Shown: piece by piece, positions 19,270 to 29,400 of the stretch | Numbering within the stretch: position 1 is the stretch's first letter | Layout of the letters: each line of letters opens with the position of its first letter | Source: Desulfobacterales bacterium | Lineage (GTDB): Bacteria > Desulfobacterota > Desulfobacteria > Desulfobacterales > JAHDSC01 | Assembly: GCA_016931455.1 (NCBI GenBank) | Contig: JAFGES010000024.1 | Span: 60,666 to 124,665 of the forward strand | Direction of reading: 5' to 3' | DNA: 64,000 bases | Made by a program: the position numbers and the translations under genes | The notes under the pieces: model-generated | The model's input: the letters and a program-made list of their open reading frames with translations, nothing else | What the model was told of the DNA's origin: nothing | Databases searched by the model: none

Positions 19270-20538
19270 ATGCTCGACATCGTATTAATAGGATTAAATC
19301 ATAAAACAGCACCCATAGAATTAAGAGAATGCCTTGCATTCTCAAAAGATGAAACCGCTGCCGCCTTGGAAACTTTTAAAGATTATCCGGCCATAAATGA
19401 AGCGATTCTTTTTTCCACATGCAATCGAATCGAAATTCTTATGACGGCCGAGGACAAATCACATGCGATTGTAGATGCGAAAAATTTTCTCTCCACGGTT
19501 AAACAAGTTCCACCGGAGAAATTCGAGGAAAATATCTACATACATCATGGGGATGAAGCGGTTCGGCATATCTTCCGGGTAGCCTCTAGCCTAGATTCAA
19601 TGGTGCTGGGAGAACCTCAAATTTTAGGACAAATCAAAGCGGCCTATTATACGGCCACTATGAAAAAAACATCCGGTGTAATTTTAAATCGATTATTGCA
19701 TCGAACCTTTTTTGTGGCCAAACGAATTCGAACCGAAACAGGCATCGGAGATCATGCCGTATCTATCAGCTATGCCGCCATTGAACTCGGCCGCAAGATA
19801 TTTGGAACACTTGAAGACAAAAAAGTGCTTTTGATCGGAGCCGGTGAAATGGCTGAACTTGCCGTTGAGCATCTAATTCGAAACAAGGCCGCAGATATTT
19901 TTGTTGCCAACAGAACTTTTGAACGTGCCGTTGAGATTGCAAATCGGTTTAAGGGCAAAGCCATTCGGTTTGAAGAGATTACAAACTGTCTACAACTTGT
20001 CGATATTATTATCAGCTCAACCGGCTCACCCGATTTTATTATTAAACGTGAACATCTAAAGGGTGTTATGCGAAGCAGACGAAATCGGCCGCTTTTCTTT
20101 ATCGATATCGCAGTTCCGCGTGATATTGACCCGGAGATAAACCGGCTGGCCAACTCATATGTTTATGACATTGACGACTTAAAAGGCGTTATTGAAGAAA
20201 ACATTGAAGATCGTAACAAAGAAGCTATTCGGGCGGAAAGAATCGTTGATGAAGCTGTAATCCATTTCCGTCAATGGTATGAAAGTTTGGATGTAATACC
20301 CACGATTATCGATTTAAGAAAAAAAATGGAAAATATTGCCGAATCGGAAATTAAAAAAACGCTTCATTCTCTGAACCATTTATCAGATGATGACTGCCGT
20401 GCTATCTACAAAATGACAAACGCATTCATTAAAAAGGTTTTGCACAATCCAACCTTTTTCTTGAAGAGCAACGGATGCCACGGAAACAAATCTCTTTACC
20501 TCGATATCACGCGAAAACTTTTTAAGCTCGATGATTAA
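19270..20538 (+). CDS. hemA: Glutamyl-tRNA reductase
   Basis: HemA reduces glutamyl-tRNA(Glu) to glutamate-1-semialdehyde with NADPH, the first committed step of C5-pathway tetrapyrrole synthesis. The 422 residues show the N-terminal GLNHKTAPIELRE, catalytic Cys 51 in FSTCNRIEIL, SSLDSMVLGEPQILGQIK, the Rossmann motif LLIGAGEMAELAVEHL and the C-terminal dimerisation helices. It is full length. As the last gene of the DHH-MBL-precorrin-2 dehydrogenase-ccsA operon it links haem and sirohaem supply; an inverted repeat with a T-rich right end follows at about 20578. Confidence 0.97.
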   Translation: MLDIVLIGLNHKTAPIELRECLAFSKDETAAALETFKDYPAINEAILFSTCNRIEILMTAEDKSHAIVDAKNFLSTVKQVPPEKFEENIYIHHGDEAVRHIFRVASSLDSMVLGEPQILGQIKAAYYTATMKKTSGVILNRLLHRTFFVAKRIRTETGIGDHAVSISYAAIELGRKIFGTLEDKKVLLIGAGEMAELAVEHLIRNKAADIFVANRTFERAVEIANRFKGKAIRFEEITNCLQLVDIIISSTGSPDFIIKREHLKGVMRSRRNRPLFFIDIAVPRDIDPEINRLANSYVYDIDDLKGVIEENIEDRNKEAIRAERIVDEAVIHFRQWYESLDVIPTIIDLRKKMENIAESEIKKTLHSLNHLSDDDCRAIYKMTNAFIKKVLHNPTFFLKSNGCHGNKSLYLDITRKLFKLDD

Positions 20539-20577
20539 TCCGCTCACATGCAAATCATTTTAACTTTCATTTATCTT

Positions 20578-20640
20578 ACGCAAAGCCGCTAAACTCGCAA
20601 AGATCTAAAAAATTATATTATATTCTCTGCGTCTTTGCGT
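20578..20640. repeat. Inverted repeat with ACGCAAAG/CTTTGCGT ends after hemA
   Basis: ACGCAAAG at 20578-20585 is mirrored by CTTTGCGT at 20633-20640; a second CGCAAAG (20596-20602) can pair with the same right arm. A T run (GATTTTTTT) follows, so the structure could end the hemA transcript. The CGCAAAG core looks like the dispersed CGCAAAG repeats of many environmental proteobacteria. No second copy was noticed in this window. Confidence 0.45.
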
Positions 20641-20745
20641 GATTTTTTTAATTCCGGATTGTCCGGGTTAGGCCTATTTATTATTTAGAGGGCTTGCCCT
20701 TAAACCATTAACTTGGGGTTATATTTTCTGCAAAGGAGAGTAAAT

Positions 20746-21684
20746 TTGAGTAAAACAGCATTTCTTTTTCCCGGCCAAGGTTCACAAACCGTCGGTATGG
20801 GCGTTGATTTCTATCAAGAATATGACTTCGTGAGAGAGCTTTTCGATATGGTGGATGAAATCACGAAGATTAATATCTCCAAGCTCTGCTTCAAGGGGCC
20901 CATGGAAGAATTGACCATGACGATCAACTTGCAACCTGCGATAACAGCAGTTAACCTTGCCTGCTTAATTACTTTAGAAAAGGAGGGGGCAAGAGCCGAT
21001 ATATCAGCCGGACATAGTCTGGGTGAGTACAGTGCAATCTATGCGGCGGGAGTTGTTTCAAAGGAAGATATATTGAAGCTTGCTTTTAAAAGAGGTGAGC
21101 TGATGCATCGTGAAGCAACGAAACATATCGGAGCTATGCATGCTCTCATCGGCCTTGGGATAGATGCGGTTCAAAAATTGGTAACCGCGGTTCAGGCTGA
21201 AGGAATCGTATCTGTGGCGAACCACAACGCTGAGCAGCAAATTGTTATTTCCGGTTCACCCGGTCCGGTTAAAAAGGTTTCATCTTTAGCCCGCGAACAA
21301 GGGGCAAAAGCTATACCTTTAAAAGTGAGCGGAGCATGGCACAGCGAGCTTATCAGAGGAGCTGAGGACGAATTTAAAATTTTTTTAGATACCGTGTCTT
21401 TTAAAACACCGATAAAATCAATTGTCCATAACGTCACTGCAGACTTTGAACCCAATCCTGATAAAATCAAGTTGAATATGCTGCAGCAGCTATGCAGCCC
21501 CGTATTGTGGTATGATTCAATTTGCAAGCTGATAGAGGAAAAAGTTGAAATTTTCGCAGAAATTGGACCCGGAAAGGTATTGACCGGCTTATTAAAGAAA
21601 ATTGTCCCCAAAAATTATCCTTGTAAAATCTATAACATAAGCGATATGAAAACATTTGAAAAATTCTTAAAAGAAGCCCATTGA
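20746..21684 (+). CDS. fabD: Malonyl-CoA:ACP transacylase
   Basis: FabD moves malonyl groups from CoA to acyl carrier protein at the start of fatty acid synthesis. The start is taken as TTG 20746, preceded by AAGGAGAG at five bases and giving the canonical N-terminus SKTAFLFPGQGSQTVGMG; the open frame to 20713 lacks a ribosome site. In 312 residues the nucleophile Ser 91 lies in GHSLGEYSA, the partner His is in AWHSELI, and the C-terminal GPGKVLTGL is present. No other fab genes adjoin it here, which is less common. A stem-loop lies downstream. Confidence 0.95.
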   Translation: MSKTAFLFPGQGSQTVGMGVDFYQEYDFVRELFDMVDEITKINISKLCFKGPMEELTMTINLQPAITAVNLACLITLEKEGARADISAGHSLGEYSAIYAAGVVSKEDILKLAFKRGELMHREATKHIGAMHALIGLGIDAVQKLVTAVQAEGIVSVANHNAEQQIVISGSPGPVKKVSSLAREQGAKAIPLKVSGAWHSELIRGAEDEFKIFLDTVSFKTPIKSIVHNVTADFEPNPDKIKLNMLQQLCSPVLWYDSICKLIEEKVEIFAEIGPGKVLTGLLKKIVPKNYPCKIYNISDMKTFEKFLKEAH

Positions 21685-21747
21685 GTCGTATTCTTACTTT
21701 AATTTTTTTAGACCGGTCCAATTAAAATAAACGTGAATTAATGCTGG

Positions 21748-21781
21748 GGATTAAGGATTTTCTTCTCAAGACCCTTAATCC
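21748..21781 (+). terminator. Possible stem-loop terminator after fabD
   Basis: GGATTAAGG (21748-21756) pairs perfectly with CCTTAATCC (21773-21781) over a 16-base loop, 64 bases after the fabD stop. The T tract is interrupted (CTCATATTTT), so termination is uncertain. Confidence 0.4.
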
Positions 21782-21921
21782 TCTCATATTTTGCAAATCA
21801 TTAAGAATAAATAATTTGTATATATTTTTTATTTACATATATTTTTTTTTGTGCTAAGTGAAGTTCTTTTTAAGGTATATAATTGGGTTAATGGAATTTG
21901 ATAATTTTCAAAGGTCTAATT

Positions 21922-22284
21922 ATGCAAGAAAAGGATATCGAATATTTTAAAGAACTTTTAACTGAGCGTCTGGAAGAGCTGTTGAGCCAGGCAGATAATA
22001 CCGTATCAGGTATGACGGCTCAAAAAGAAAATTTCCCGGATCCTACAGACCGTGCTTCTCTTGAAGCAGACCGCAATTTTATGCTGCGGATAAGAGATCG
22101 AGAGAGCAAGCTCATAAAAAAGATAAAAAAAGCCCTTGAGCGAATTGAAAACGGTACGTTCGGAATTTGTGAAACGTGTGGTGAGGACATAACGATTGAC
22201 CGCCTAAAGGCCAGACCCGTTACAACACACTGTATAGAATGTAAAACCAAAGAGGAGGCTTTAGAAAAAGCTCTTGGACTATAA
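21922..22284 (+). CDS. DksA/TraR-family zinc-finger transcription factor
   Basis: Proteins of this family insert a coiled coil into the RNA polymerase secondary channel and, with ppGpp, mediate the stringent response. ATG 21922 (MQEKDIEYFKELL) is chosen because AAAGGT precedes it; the frame continues upstream to a TTG at 21898. The 120 residues comprise a helical hairpin (DPTDRASLEADRNFMLRIRDRESKLIKKI) and a four-cysteine zinc finger (CETCG and CIECK) preceded by the FGICE phrase. It could be dksA itself. The spoT/relA gene lies in the same window at 50.6 kb, fitting a ppGpp circuit. Confidence 0.88.
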   Translation: MQEKDIEYFKELLTERLEELLSQADNTVSGMTAQKENFPDPTDRASLEADRNFMLRIRDRESKLIKKIKKALERIENGTFGICETCGEDITIDRLKARPVTTHCIECKTKEEALEKALGL

Positions 22285-23152
22285 TGATGTGAGGATCGAC
22301 CTTCACATTCACTCAACTGCCTCGGACGGGACCCTTTCGCCTGCTGAAATTCTTTCCCTGGCACAGCAATTAAAGCTCGGTGCTATTTCAATTACGGATC
22401 ATGATACGGTCCATGGTTCTAAAGAGGCGCTGAGTGTCGGAATACCTCCTTCCTTGAAATTTTTGACCGGTGTAGAAATAAGTGCTTCCGCACCATTATC
22501 ATTTCCGTGCCTCGGAAGCCTTCATATACTGGGGTACGCAATCCGGGTCGACGATACTATTTTGAACCAAACATTGGATTTGCTTCAAAAGGCTAGAGCA
22601 AACCGTAATCCCCAAATTATAGAGCGACTGAATAACTTTGGAATCCATCTTTCATTAAAAGACGTTATAAATAATGCCGGCCAGTGTCAACTGGGAAGGC
22701 CTCATATTGCTCAATTCATGATGAAGAAAGGTTTTGTTGAATCAATTGATGAAGCCTTTGACAGGTACTTGGGAAAAGGTAAGCCGGCATATGTTGATAA
22801 ATATCGAGTCGAATGCGCTAAAGCCATTCAAATCATAAAAAATGCCGGCGGCATTCCTGTTTTAGCGCATCCATGCTTGATTAGGCCCTCTCTTAATCAA
22901 CCGATTGAAAATTTGATCATAACCTTAAAATCAATGGGATTAAAAGGGATAGAAGCCTATTATCCAAAACATTCACCGGATCTTACCAAGCATTATACTG
23001 AAATTGCAAATCGCCATGGCTTACTGATTACGGGGGGTACGGATTTTCATGGTTCAATTAAGCCTGAAATCGAAATGGGATTTGGAAAAGGCGATTTTTT
23101 TGTTCCCTATAGCGTCTATAAAAGACTAATCAATGCAACTAAAAGATGTTAA
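22274..23152 (+). CDS. PHP-domain metal-dependent phosphoesterase
   Basis: The product resembles TrpH/YciV-like PHP phosphatases (RNase AM or 3',5'-nucleoside bisphosphate phosphatase). Metal-binding motifs in order are DLHIHSTASDGTLSP, ITDHDTV, GVEIS, PVLAHP and GTDFHGS. The length is normal at about 290 residues. The start is unclear: TTG 22274 overlaps the previous gene by 11 bases, while GTG 22289 gives MRIDLHIHS, the usual beginning; neither has an ideally spaced ribosome site, although GAGGAGG occurs at 22252. The overlap suggests coupling with the DksA-like gene. Confidence 0.85.
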   Translation: MDYNDVRIDLHIHSTASDGTLSPAEILSLAQQLKLGAISITDHDTVHGSKEALSVGIPPSLKFLTGVEISASAPLSFPCLGSLHILGYAIRVDDTILNQTLDLLQKARANRNPQIIERLNNFGIHLSLKDVINNAGQCQLGRPHIAQFMMKKGFVESIDEAFDRYLGKGKPAYVDKYRVECAKAIQIIKNAGGIPVLAHPCLIRPSLNQPIENLIITLKSMGLKGIEAYYPKHSPDLTKHYTEIANRHGLLITGGTDFHGSIKPEIEMGFGKGDFFVPYSVYKRLINATKRC

Positions 23153-23218
23153 GCCTCCTAAAGCCTGCGGCCTTGCCGATAACATCCATTTTTAGTTTTT
23201 CCAAATTCAAATGATAAT

Positions 23219-23914
23219 ATGATAGAATCTATTAACTTATCTAATTTAGAAAAAAAACTTTTATATGAGTTTAAAAATCGAGAGCTTCTTGAAGAAGCAC
23301 TTCGTCACAGTTCTTTTGCAAATGAACAAGCTGCTGTTGACATAAGAGATAATGAACGTTTAGAATTTTTAGGAGATGCGGTTTTAAACCTTGCTGTGGG
23401 ATATATTCTAATGAAGCGCTATCCAGACCAAAAAGAGGGTGAACTATCAAGGATGCGTGCCAATCTTGTCAATGAAAAAAAGCTTGCAATGATTGCCCGT
23501 TCATTAAATCTTGGCTCTTATGTACGCCTTGGTAAAGGTGAAATTCAAACAAACGGTCAAGAAAAAAAATCAATCTTAGCAAATGCATTTGAAGCGGTAA
23601 TTGGGGCCGTGTTTATTGATGCTGGTTTTGATGCCGCCCTGCGGCTTATAGACAATCATTTTTCGGCGTTGCTCAGTACGGCGGATATTGATTTCAAAAG
23701 CCAATTGCAAGTCGTTCTTCAAGGAACGCTTAATTTAACTCCGACCTACAGTGTTATTGAAGAAATCGGTCCGGATCATGACAAGACCTTTAAGGTCCGG
23801 CTGAATGTATCTGAACTCCAAACTGATGGTATCGGTAAAAGTAAAAAAAATGCTGAACAGGAGGCTGCGAGAAAAGCCCTTGAAATTCTAGTTTCCAACA
23901 ATTCGTCCGACTAA
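23219..23914 (+). CDS. rnc: Ribonuclease III
   Basis: RNase III cleaves double-stranded RNA in rRNA processing and regulation. The 231-residue protein has the catalytic signature NERLEFLGDAVLNLAVG with the acidic metal ligands, the second acidic site in ANAFEAVIGAVFIDAGF, and a C-terminal double-stranded RNA-binding domain (FKSQLQVVLQGT to KNAEQEAARKALEIL). The length is standard. It is followed after 32 bases by a radical SAM gene, an order that also occurs in Clostridia and Deltaproteobacteria. Confidence 0.97.
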   Translation: MIESINLSNLEKKLLYEFKNRELLEEALRHSSFANEQAAVDIRDNERLEFLGDAVLNLAVGYILMKRYPDQKEGELSRMRANLVNEKKLAMIARSLNLGSYVRLGKGEIQTNGQEKKSILANAFEAVIGAVFIDAGFDAALRLIDNHFSALLSTADIDFKSQLQVVLQGTLNLTPTYSVIEEIGPDHDKTFKVRLNVSELQTDGIGKSKKNAEQEAARKALEILVSNNSSD

Positions 23915-23946
23915 GATATCCCGATGAGATACCTCAATGAGTTATC

Positions 23947-24990
23947 ATGTTAAAATCCGAACGACCTTTTGTAATCCCGGTTTTTTTACCCCATAGTGGA
24001 TGCCCCCATCAATGCGCGTTCTGTAACCAAAAGGCAATAACGGGTGCAGAGCAAAACTTTCCTTCGCTCGAAAAGCTTCACCAGTTGATAACTGCTTTTT
24101 TAGGTTATAACCGACATCAGAGAAATAGAGTTCAAATCGCTTTCTATGGAGGAAATTTTCTAGGACTTAAACAGAATCAAATAATATCCTTACTCCATTT
24201 TGCAACAAAATTCGTGAAAAAAGGTTACGTTGACAGTCTACGATTTTCGACTCGTCCTGATACAATCAGCAGAGAAGCTCTTTGCATGATTAGAAATTTC
24301 CCGGTCTCAACAGTTGAAATCGGTGCACAGTCCATGGACGACAAGATACTTGCCATGGCAAAACGAGGTCATACTTCTTTAGACACCGTCAAAGCGGTTG
24401 AGTTACTAAAAGAATTTAAATACGAAATAGGGATACAGATGATGGTGGGGTTGCCCGCCGATAGCAAAAAAACATCACTTTCCACAGGCTGGCGAATTGC
24501 AAAACTTTTACCTGATTTTGTTAGAATTTATCCAACCGTCGTTCTTGAGAACAGTCCTCTGGCCGCTTGGTACAAAAATGGAAACTACAAACCGCTACCG
24601 CTTGATCAATGCGTGACCATTGTCAAAAGGTTATATCTTTTATTTAGTAGAAAAAATATTCGCGTAATCCGTATGGGGCTGCAAGCATCATCTGATCTTG
24701 GGAAAAAAACAACCGTTTTAGCGGGACCTTATCACCCATCCTTCGGACACCTTGTTTTCTCGGAAATATTTCTAGATAGAGCCACAGCCTTGCTCAAGGT
24801 TCAGAAAACACCTCATGACAAAGTTACAATTAAGGTACATCCGCGGTGTATCTCAGAGATGAAGGGTATCAGAAACATAAACGTTGAAGCTCTGAAAAAA
24901 AAATTTCAGATCAATTGTTTGAAAATCATTCCCGACTCTTCAATTAAAAAAGGCGAGGTAATAATTAGCGAATGCTCCTCACCTTTTTAA
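23947..24990 (+). CDS. Radical SAM protein, Elp3-like N-terminal domain only
   Basis: The 347-residue protein contains the [4Fe-4S]/SAM motif CPHQCAFC (Cx3Cx2C) after FLPHSG, the glycine-rich FYGGNFLG and the EIGAQSMDD block that resembles the radical SAM half of Elp3. The acetyltransferase domain of real Elp3 is missing, so it is a short homologue of unknown substrate, often encoded beside rnc or smc. An RNA-related function is inferred from that conserved neighbourhood. It is complete and ends about 35 bases from the convergent Dabb gene. Confidence 0.85.
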   Translation: MLKSERPFVIPVFLPHSGCPHQCAFCNQKAITGAEQNFPSLEKLHQLITAFLGYNRHQRNRVQIAFYGGNFLGLKQNQIISLLHFATKFVKKGYVDSLRFSTRPDTISREALCMIRNFPVSTVEIGAQSMDDKILAMAKRGHTSLDTVKAVELLKEFKYEIGIQMMVGLPADSKKTSLSTGWRIAKLLPDFVRIYPTVVLENSPLAAWYKNGNYKPLPLDQCVTIVKRLYLLFSRKNIRVIRMGLQASSDLGKKTTVLAGPYHPSFGHLVFSEIFLDRATALLKVQKTPHDKVTIKVHPRCISEMKGIRNINVEALKKKFQINCLKIIPDSSIKKGEVIISECSSPF

Positions 24991-25027
24991 ATCGATTCCA
25001 GCAAGATTAAATTTCCGGTAAATTGAA

Positions 25028-25327
25028 TTAGTCGAAATCGTATACCTGTATTTTTTCGCAAAGGGGCACAAATTTCTCCAAAAATGCTTTGTGCAGCGGA
25101 TGGATTTGATAGGCATCATGATCTTTCATGCTATCAAATACGGCAGTAATACCGAAATGATACGATTTGTCGATGATGGGACGATCGCTGGTTGTAGCCG
25201 GTGTGCCGATATAAAGATCCTTGGCATATTCAATACCTTTTAATGTCTCTAAACCTTCTCGAAAAGCATTCCGTTGGTCTTCAGACAATTCATTCTTCAA
25301 CCAAAAAATAACAGTATGGGCAAGCAT
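25028..25327 (-). CDS. Stress-responsive alpha/beta-barrel (Dabb) domain protein
   Basis: The 99-residue protein fits the Dabb dimeric ferredoxin-like fold: MLAHTVIFWLKNELSEDQ at the start, GTPATTSDRPIID in the middle, and the diagnostic SMKDHDAYQIHPLHKAFLEK region. Its role is not known; plant homologues are stress- or polyketide-related and bacterial ones are uncharacterised. A ribosome site AAGGAG lies before the ATG. A TTGACA in a CTTGACACATAAG context (25442-25437, minus strand) lies about 110 bases upstream, but no convincing -10 was found. Confidence 0.85.
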   Translation of the reverse strand: MLAHTVIFWLKNELSEDQRNAFREGLETLKGIEYAKDLYIGTPATTSDRPIIDKSYHFGITAVFDSMKDHDAYQIHPLHKAFLEKFVPLCEKIQVYDFD

Positions 25328-25431
25328 GTGAAACTCCTTTTTTAAATGTCGATTTCAGCCCGATAGGAATCTATTTAATACCTTACACATTAGTCTTTGT
25401 CTTTAATCAGTTACAATTAAATAATTGATCC

Positions 25432-25668
25432 TTATGTGTCAAGCAAGAAAGCAAACCTATCGGATATTGATTTTTCGATTTTTTTAGAACCAAGGTCGGC
25501 TTTGAGCAAAACCGTTCGTTTATAACGCTTATAAGTAGATATATTGGCACTCACTTCTTTGTTGTAATTGGTGTTAAAATTTTTAATAATACGAAAATAG
25601 GTGTCCGTTAAAGGTTTTCTTTCCAAAATTCTCTCTGCAACCGGGGAAAAACAACCTTTTTTAATCAA
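25432..25668 (-). CDS. Doubtful small ORF (78 residues)
   Basis: An open frame in the 421-base space between the Dabb and universal stress genes. It is basic and hydrophilic, has no recognised motif, and the ATG at 25668 lacks a ribosome site. A TTGACA promoter-like element overlaps its stop codon. It may be spurious; it is listed only because it fills a region without any other gene. Confidence 0.2.
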   Translation of the reverse strand: MIKKGCFSPVAERILERKPLTDTYFRIIKNFNTNYNKEVSANISTYKRYKRTVLLKADLGSKKIEKSISDRFAFLLDT

Positions 25669-25748
25669 TTTTAATTACTGTATCTATCGATTATCTGGGT
25701 TTTAAAAAAGAAAGCTTGAAGTGAAAACCTTAAGGAAGGAGATAATAA

Positions 25749-26219
25749 ATGGCAAAAAAAATATTAGTTGCCTTTGATGATTCTGAGAATGCGATGAGAA
25801 CAGTAAAGCACATTGCTTGCTTGTTTACACCGGATAGTAAAGTCACCCTTTTGAGCGTTATTAAAGATACCGCATACCTATGCGAAAGGAACAGCCCCGA
25901 GCTAACCTCTTACTTTTTATCTCAACCAGGTTCTTTTTGTCTGCTGGAAAATAAAAAGAAAGAATTTATAGAAGGAGCCATTGAAAAAGCAAAGAAATTT
26001 CTTCTGAAAGCAGGATTTGAAGAAAAAAATATTGAGATAAAAGTAAAGGTTCAGAAAAAAGGGGTAGCAAAGGATATTGTTAATGAATCCCAATTAGGAT
26101 ATGACACCATTGCTATAGGAAGAAGAGGGCTTTCGGGCATTGAAGAAATTATTCTCGGAAGTGTTTCACAGAAAGTCATCAGTCTCGTTAAAGGTATCTC
26201 TGTTCTGATCGTCGGTTAA
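25749..26219 (+). CDS. Universal stress protein (UspA family)
   Basis: The 156-residue protein shows the Usp fold: FDDSENAMRTVKHIA at the start and the ATP-binding signature G-2x-G-9x-G-S near the end (GRRGLSG to LGSVSQKV). Intact glycine motifs place it in the ATP-binding Usp subgroup. AAGGAGATAATAA precedes the ATG. A stress or energy-status role is known for the family only in general terms. It stands alone, convergent with the activase gene. Confidence 0.92.
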   Translation: MAKKILVAFDDSENAMRTVKHIACLFTPDSKVTLLSVIKDTAYLCERNSPELTSYFLSQPGSFCLLENKKKEFIEGAIEKAKKFLLKAGFEEKNIEIKVKVQKKGVAKDIVNESQLGYDTIAIGRRGLSGIEEIILGSVSQKVISLVKGISVLIVG

Positions 26220-26226
26220 AGCAAAG

Positions 26227-26415
26227 CTATCTTAATATTATCCTGAAGACGGCCACCGGCACCACCACCTGATCATCCAACCATCCCGAAATTAAGTCTA
26301 TTAATTCCTTACGGAAAAACAAGAGCTCGGTGGCCGGATCGGTTGGTTTCAAAAGTATCACATCATATCTTTACCACTGTGTTTCACGGCACGATCGATC
26401 TCCTAATTGATCTTT
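26227..26415 (-). pseudogene. Possible frameshifted small ORF downstream of the activase
   Basis: On the minus strand two abutting open frames read DRAVKHSGKDMM and then, after a frame change in ATGATGTGATA, ILLKPTDPATELLFFRKELI through to TAG at 26229-26227. Joined, they give a protein-like stretch of about 60 residues. No family is recognised. AGGAG lies upstream, just past the activase stop. It may be a decayed gene, a sequencing frameshift, or chance. Confidence 0.3.
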
Positions 26416-29400
26416 CTAATGATATTGAAGCATTTTGCGATGTAATCTTTCGGCTCTCAAGCAAAAACTTTCCAACTTTGCATTAATCAGTTGAGGAAAA
26501 GGCGATCCATCACTTTCAATAGCCAAAAACGGTAAATCTTCTATATCTTGGAGGGTGTTTCGAAGTTGCCCATTCTTCGGGTCCGTCATCAGCTTGCCTT
26601 CGCGGTTCATTGTCGTATTGAGAATGGCCTCGGCCAGGCGGTTGGGCATACAACCAAACGGTCCGATGGCAACGACACCGCAAGCATGCGATACCACTTC
26701 CCCTAAGGAACTCCCCACCGTCAGGATGGCTTCACCAGCCAGGTTGTCTGAAATATAAGGCAGCGCATTATGAATTATTTTTTTGATATAAATGGGCTCA
26801 GCATGAATGAGGCCCGAACGTGACAAAATAAATTTCAGACGCTTTTCGTAGCGAGCCATAAATTTTTTTCGTGCCCAAAATTTTAATTTTCCCATCTTTG
26901 TCATAGTGTAATCAACCAGACCGCGCTCTACGAGATAGTCTGAATATAAAATCCATTCCGCAACCGGCGAACAGATCGTGGCAAATCCTCTCTTTGCGAG
27001 TCGTTCCGTCAAATATTGGCGGGATAAACCATCCCGTCGCACAAAAATTTCTCCTGCCAATGAAATAACAGGAACGTCCTTTACCGATCGTTGCAGCGAA
27101 ATGCGGCTAAATTGTGCCGCAGTCTGAGCCAGTTGCTTTTCGATGTCGGCAAAATTTCCGTTTTCGAGGTTTTTTAAAATTAAATTCCACTCTGCGTTAA
27201 ATATTTCCAAGGCTTCAGGAACGTCTTTTGCATTTGCCAGCAACATGGAACGAATGTCTTCCATTGCATCCGATACAACGACCGCCCACCAACCTCTAAG
27301 CTGAAAATCGTTACCAAGTCCCCCATATGAATTTTCGGATGTCAACGAAAAAAGGGCGATGTTCGGCAGTTCCAATCTTTTTATCAGGTCTTGCATAAAA
27401 ATAGAATACTGCCCGAAACGGCATGGACCCGATGTTGTCGGCAAAAAATAAATCAAAACTTCGTCCTTGCTTCTGCCGTTACGCGTATAGTTCAGCAACG
27501 TTCCAGTGGTTAGAATCAGCGGTAGACATTCCTTACAAGAAGCATTAGCTCGTCCGATTTTCAACACGGTCTCATCCGATGGAGGATGGGCAATTGCATT
27601 GAAACCTTTTCCACGAAAGACCGCTGCCAAGGATTCCGTAGCGATTTCGCCCATTGACGGCAATAAAAGTTTCACGCGGGCGTCGGTAACAGGCAATGCC
27701 TGTCCTGATGATGTGATAACCTTTGCAATTCCGTGGTCCAAAATTACTTGCGCAGGGACAAAACTTTTTGTTTTATGAAAAACTCTTTTTTTCGCGACCA
27801 ATTGCCGGTAAGCAGCGATAATATCAAGAAATGCCTCAATTCTTGTTTCTAAACCGGCGTCTGCAGTATGGCTGTCGAGTTCGAGTGTTAGAGAGGGCTT
27901 ACGGCCCATGATATCTCTGAAATATCCGATAATGAAGGAATCCGGTCCGCACGAAAAATTAGTGATATAATTCCCGAATAATTGAGGATGTCTCTTAACA
28001 ACTCGACCGGCTTTTAGGATTATCTGGCCCATTCCCCAGTACATATGGCGTTTTACTTCTTCATTATCGAACTGAAGAAAATCCAATGGAATTACAAGCA
28101 CTCCTCTGGAAGCAAGTTTGTGTGGAATTCCCATATGCGCTTCTTCGACAAATCCATTATAAGGCCGAGCAAAGATAACAACCCCCGTTTGATCGGGATC
28201 TGTTTCTAATTTTTTAAGCGCCTTTTGCCCTATCGCTTTCATCTCTTTGAAGCATTTTGTCTGTTGAGCCAGTGCTTTTATGAAAGCCTTCTGCGCTTCC
28301 TGCTTGCTCACCCCCATTTGTACGGCAGTTTCAACTAACGGCTTCCTGGCCTTTCCTATCCCTTCGGTTAAATCAATCAAAGGAGATAAAATTTTAATCC
28401 CTTTTCGTTTCAGTCGGTCGATTTTTTTGCGGAATGTCGTCTGTAGAGAAAATGTTTCTCCTTGCACCAACGGACAGACTTGTGAACTCGAACAGTCGTT
28501 TAGTGCAGGTACGGCTTTAAAATGAGGCAGAAAGATAATTTCAGGAATATTTTCCATTTCCAGCAAAGAATTAAAAAAACCATGTGCTAATTCCATCGGA
28601 TAGCAAAAGGCAGCACCTTTTTGATCAATTCCTTCCTGGGAAATGGATATCGGCAAAACAGGTTTGAATCCAAGTTCAGCAAAAAATGTAGAATAGAGCG
28701 GATAATAGGTATTGACTAGAAAGCTTTTATTAATACCGACTCTGCCCCGAAACGTTTTATCAACACACTCTTGGGTTTTACCGCCGTACTTTTCGAATAT
28801 CAAATGCTGCCGAATGCGAACCAGATCTAGCTTTTCTACATCACATTTTATATTATGCCGCAGGTTATAGTATTTATTGCAGGCTCCTCCAAAAGGATAT
28901 TTCTTGTTCTCAATTTCAATCCTCGCGATTTCGCAGTGCCGATCACATTTCTCTTTACCCCCTTTACAAATGAATGTTTCTCCATATTGTACTTTTCGAT
29001 TAAATAATGTCTCTAAATCAAATGTTTTCTTTTGCATCAACCCCGTTTCGATTCTTTTTTTGACCTCAAGGGCAACACCATAGGCACCCATCAATCCAGG
29101 TTCCGGCGGCACGATGATCGGCTTGCCGACCAAGGCGGCCATGGCAAGCGGAACAGCCTTATTATAGCAAACCCCCCCTTGCATGAAAACTTTTTCCCCC
29201 ACCGGTCGGTTACCTTTTACGCGGTTTGAATAGTTCATACAGATGGAGTACACCAAACCGGCTACTATATCTTCATGTTCAACGCCCTCGTGAATCGCAT
29301 TTTTTATGTCCGAAGCTATAAAGGCCGCACACTGATCGTTGAAATTGGGCGGACGTCTACCTTTAAGTGCAATATCGGCGATATCCTCCATTCTCACACC

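Noticed and set aside
23174..23181. GCCGATAA between the PHP and rnc genes
   Set aside because: The nearest TAAA lies 12 bases upstream instead of 15, so it does not form a sigma-28 promoter; one such octamer is expected by chance.
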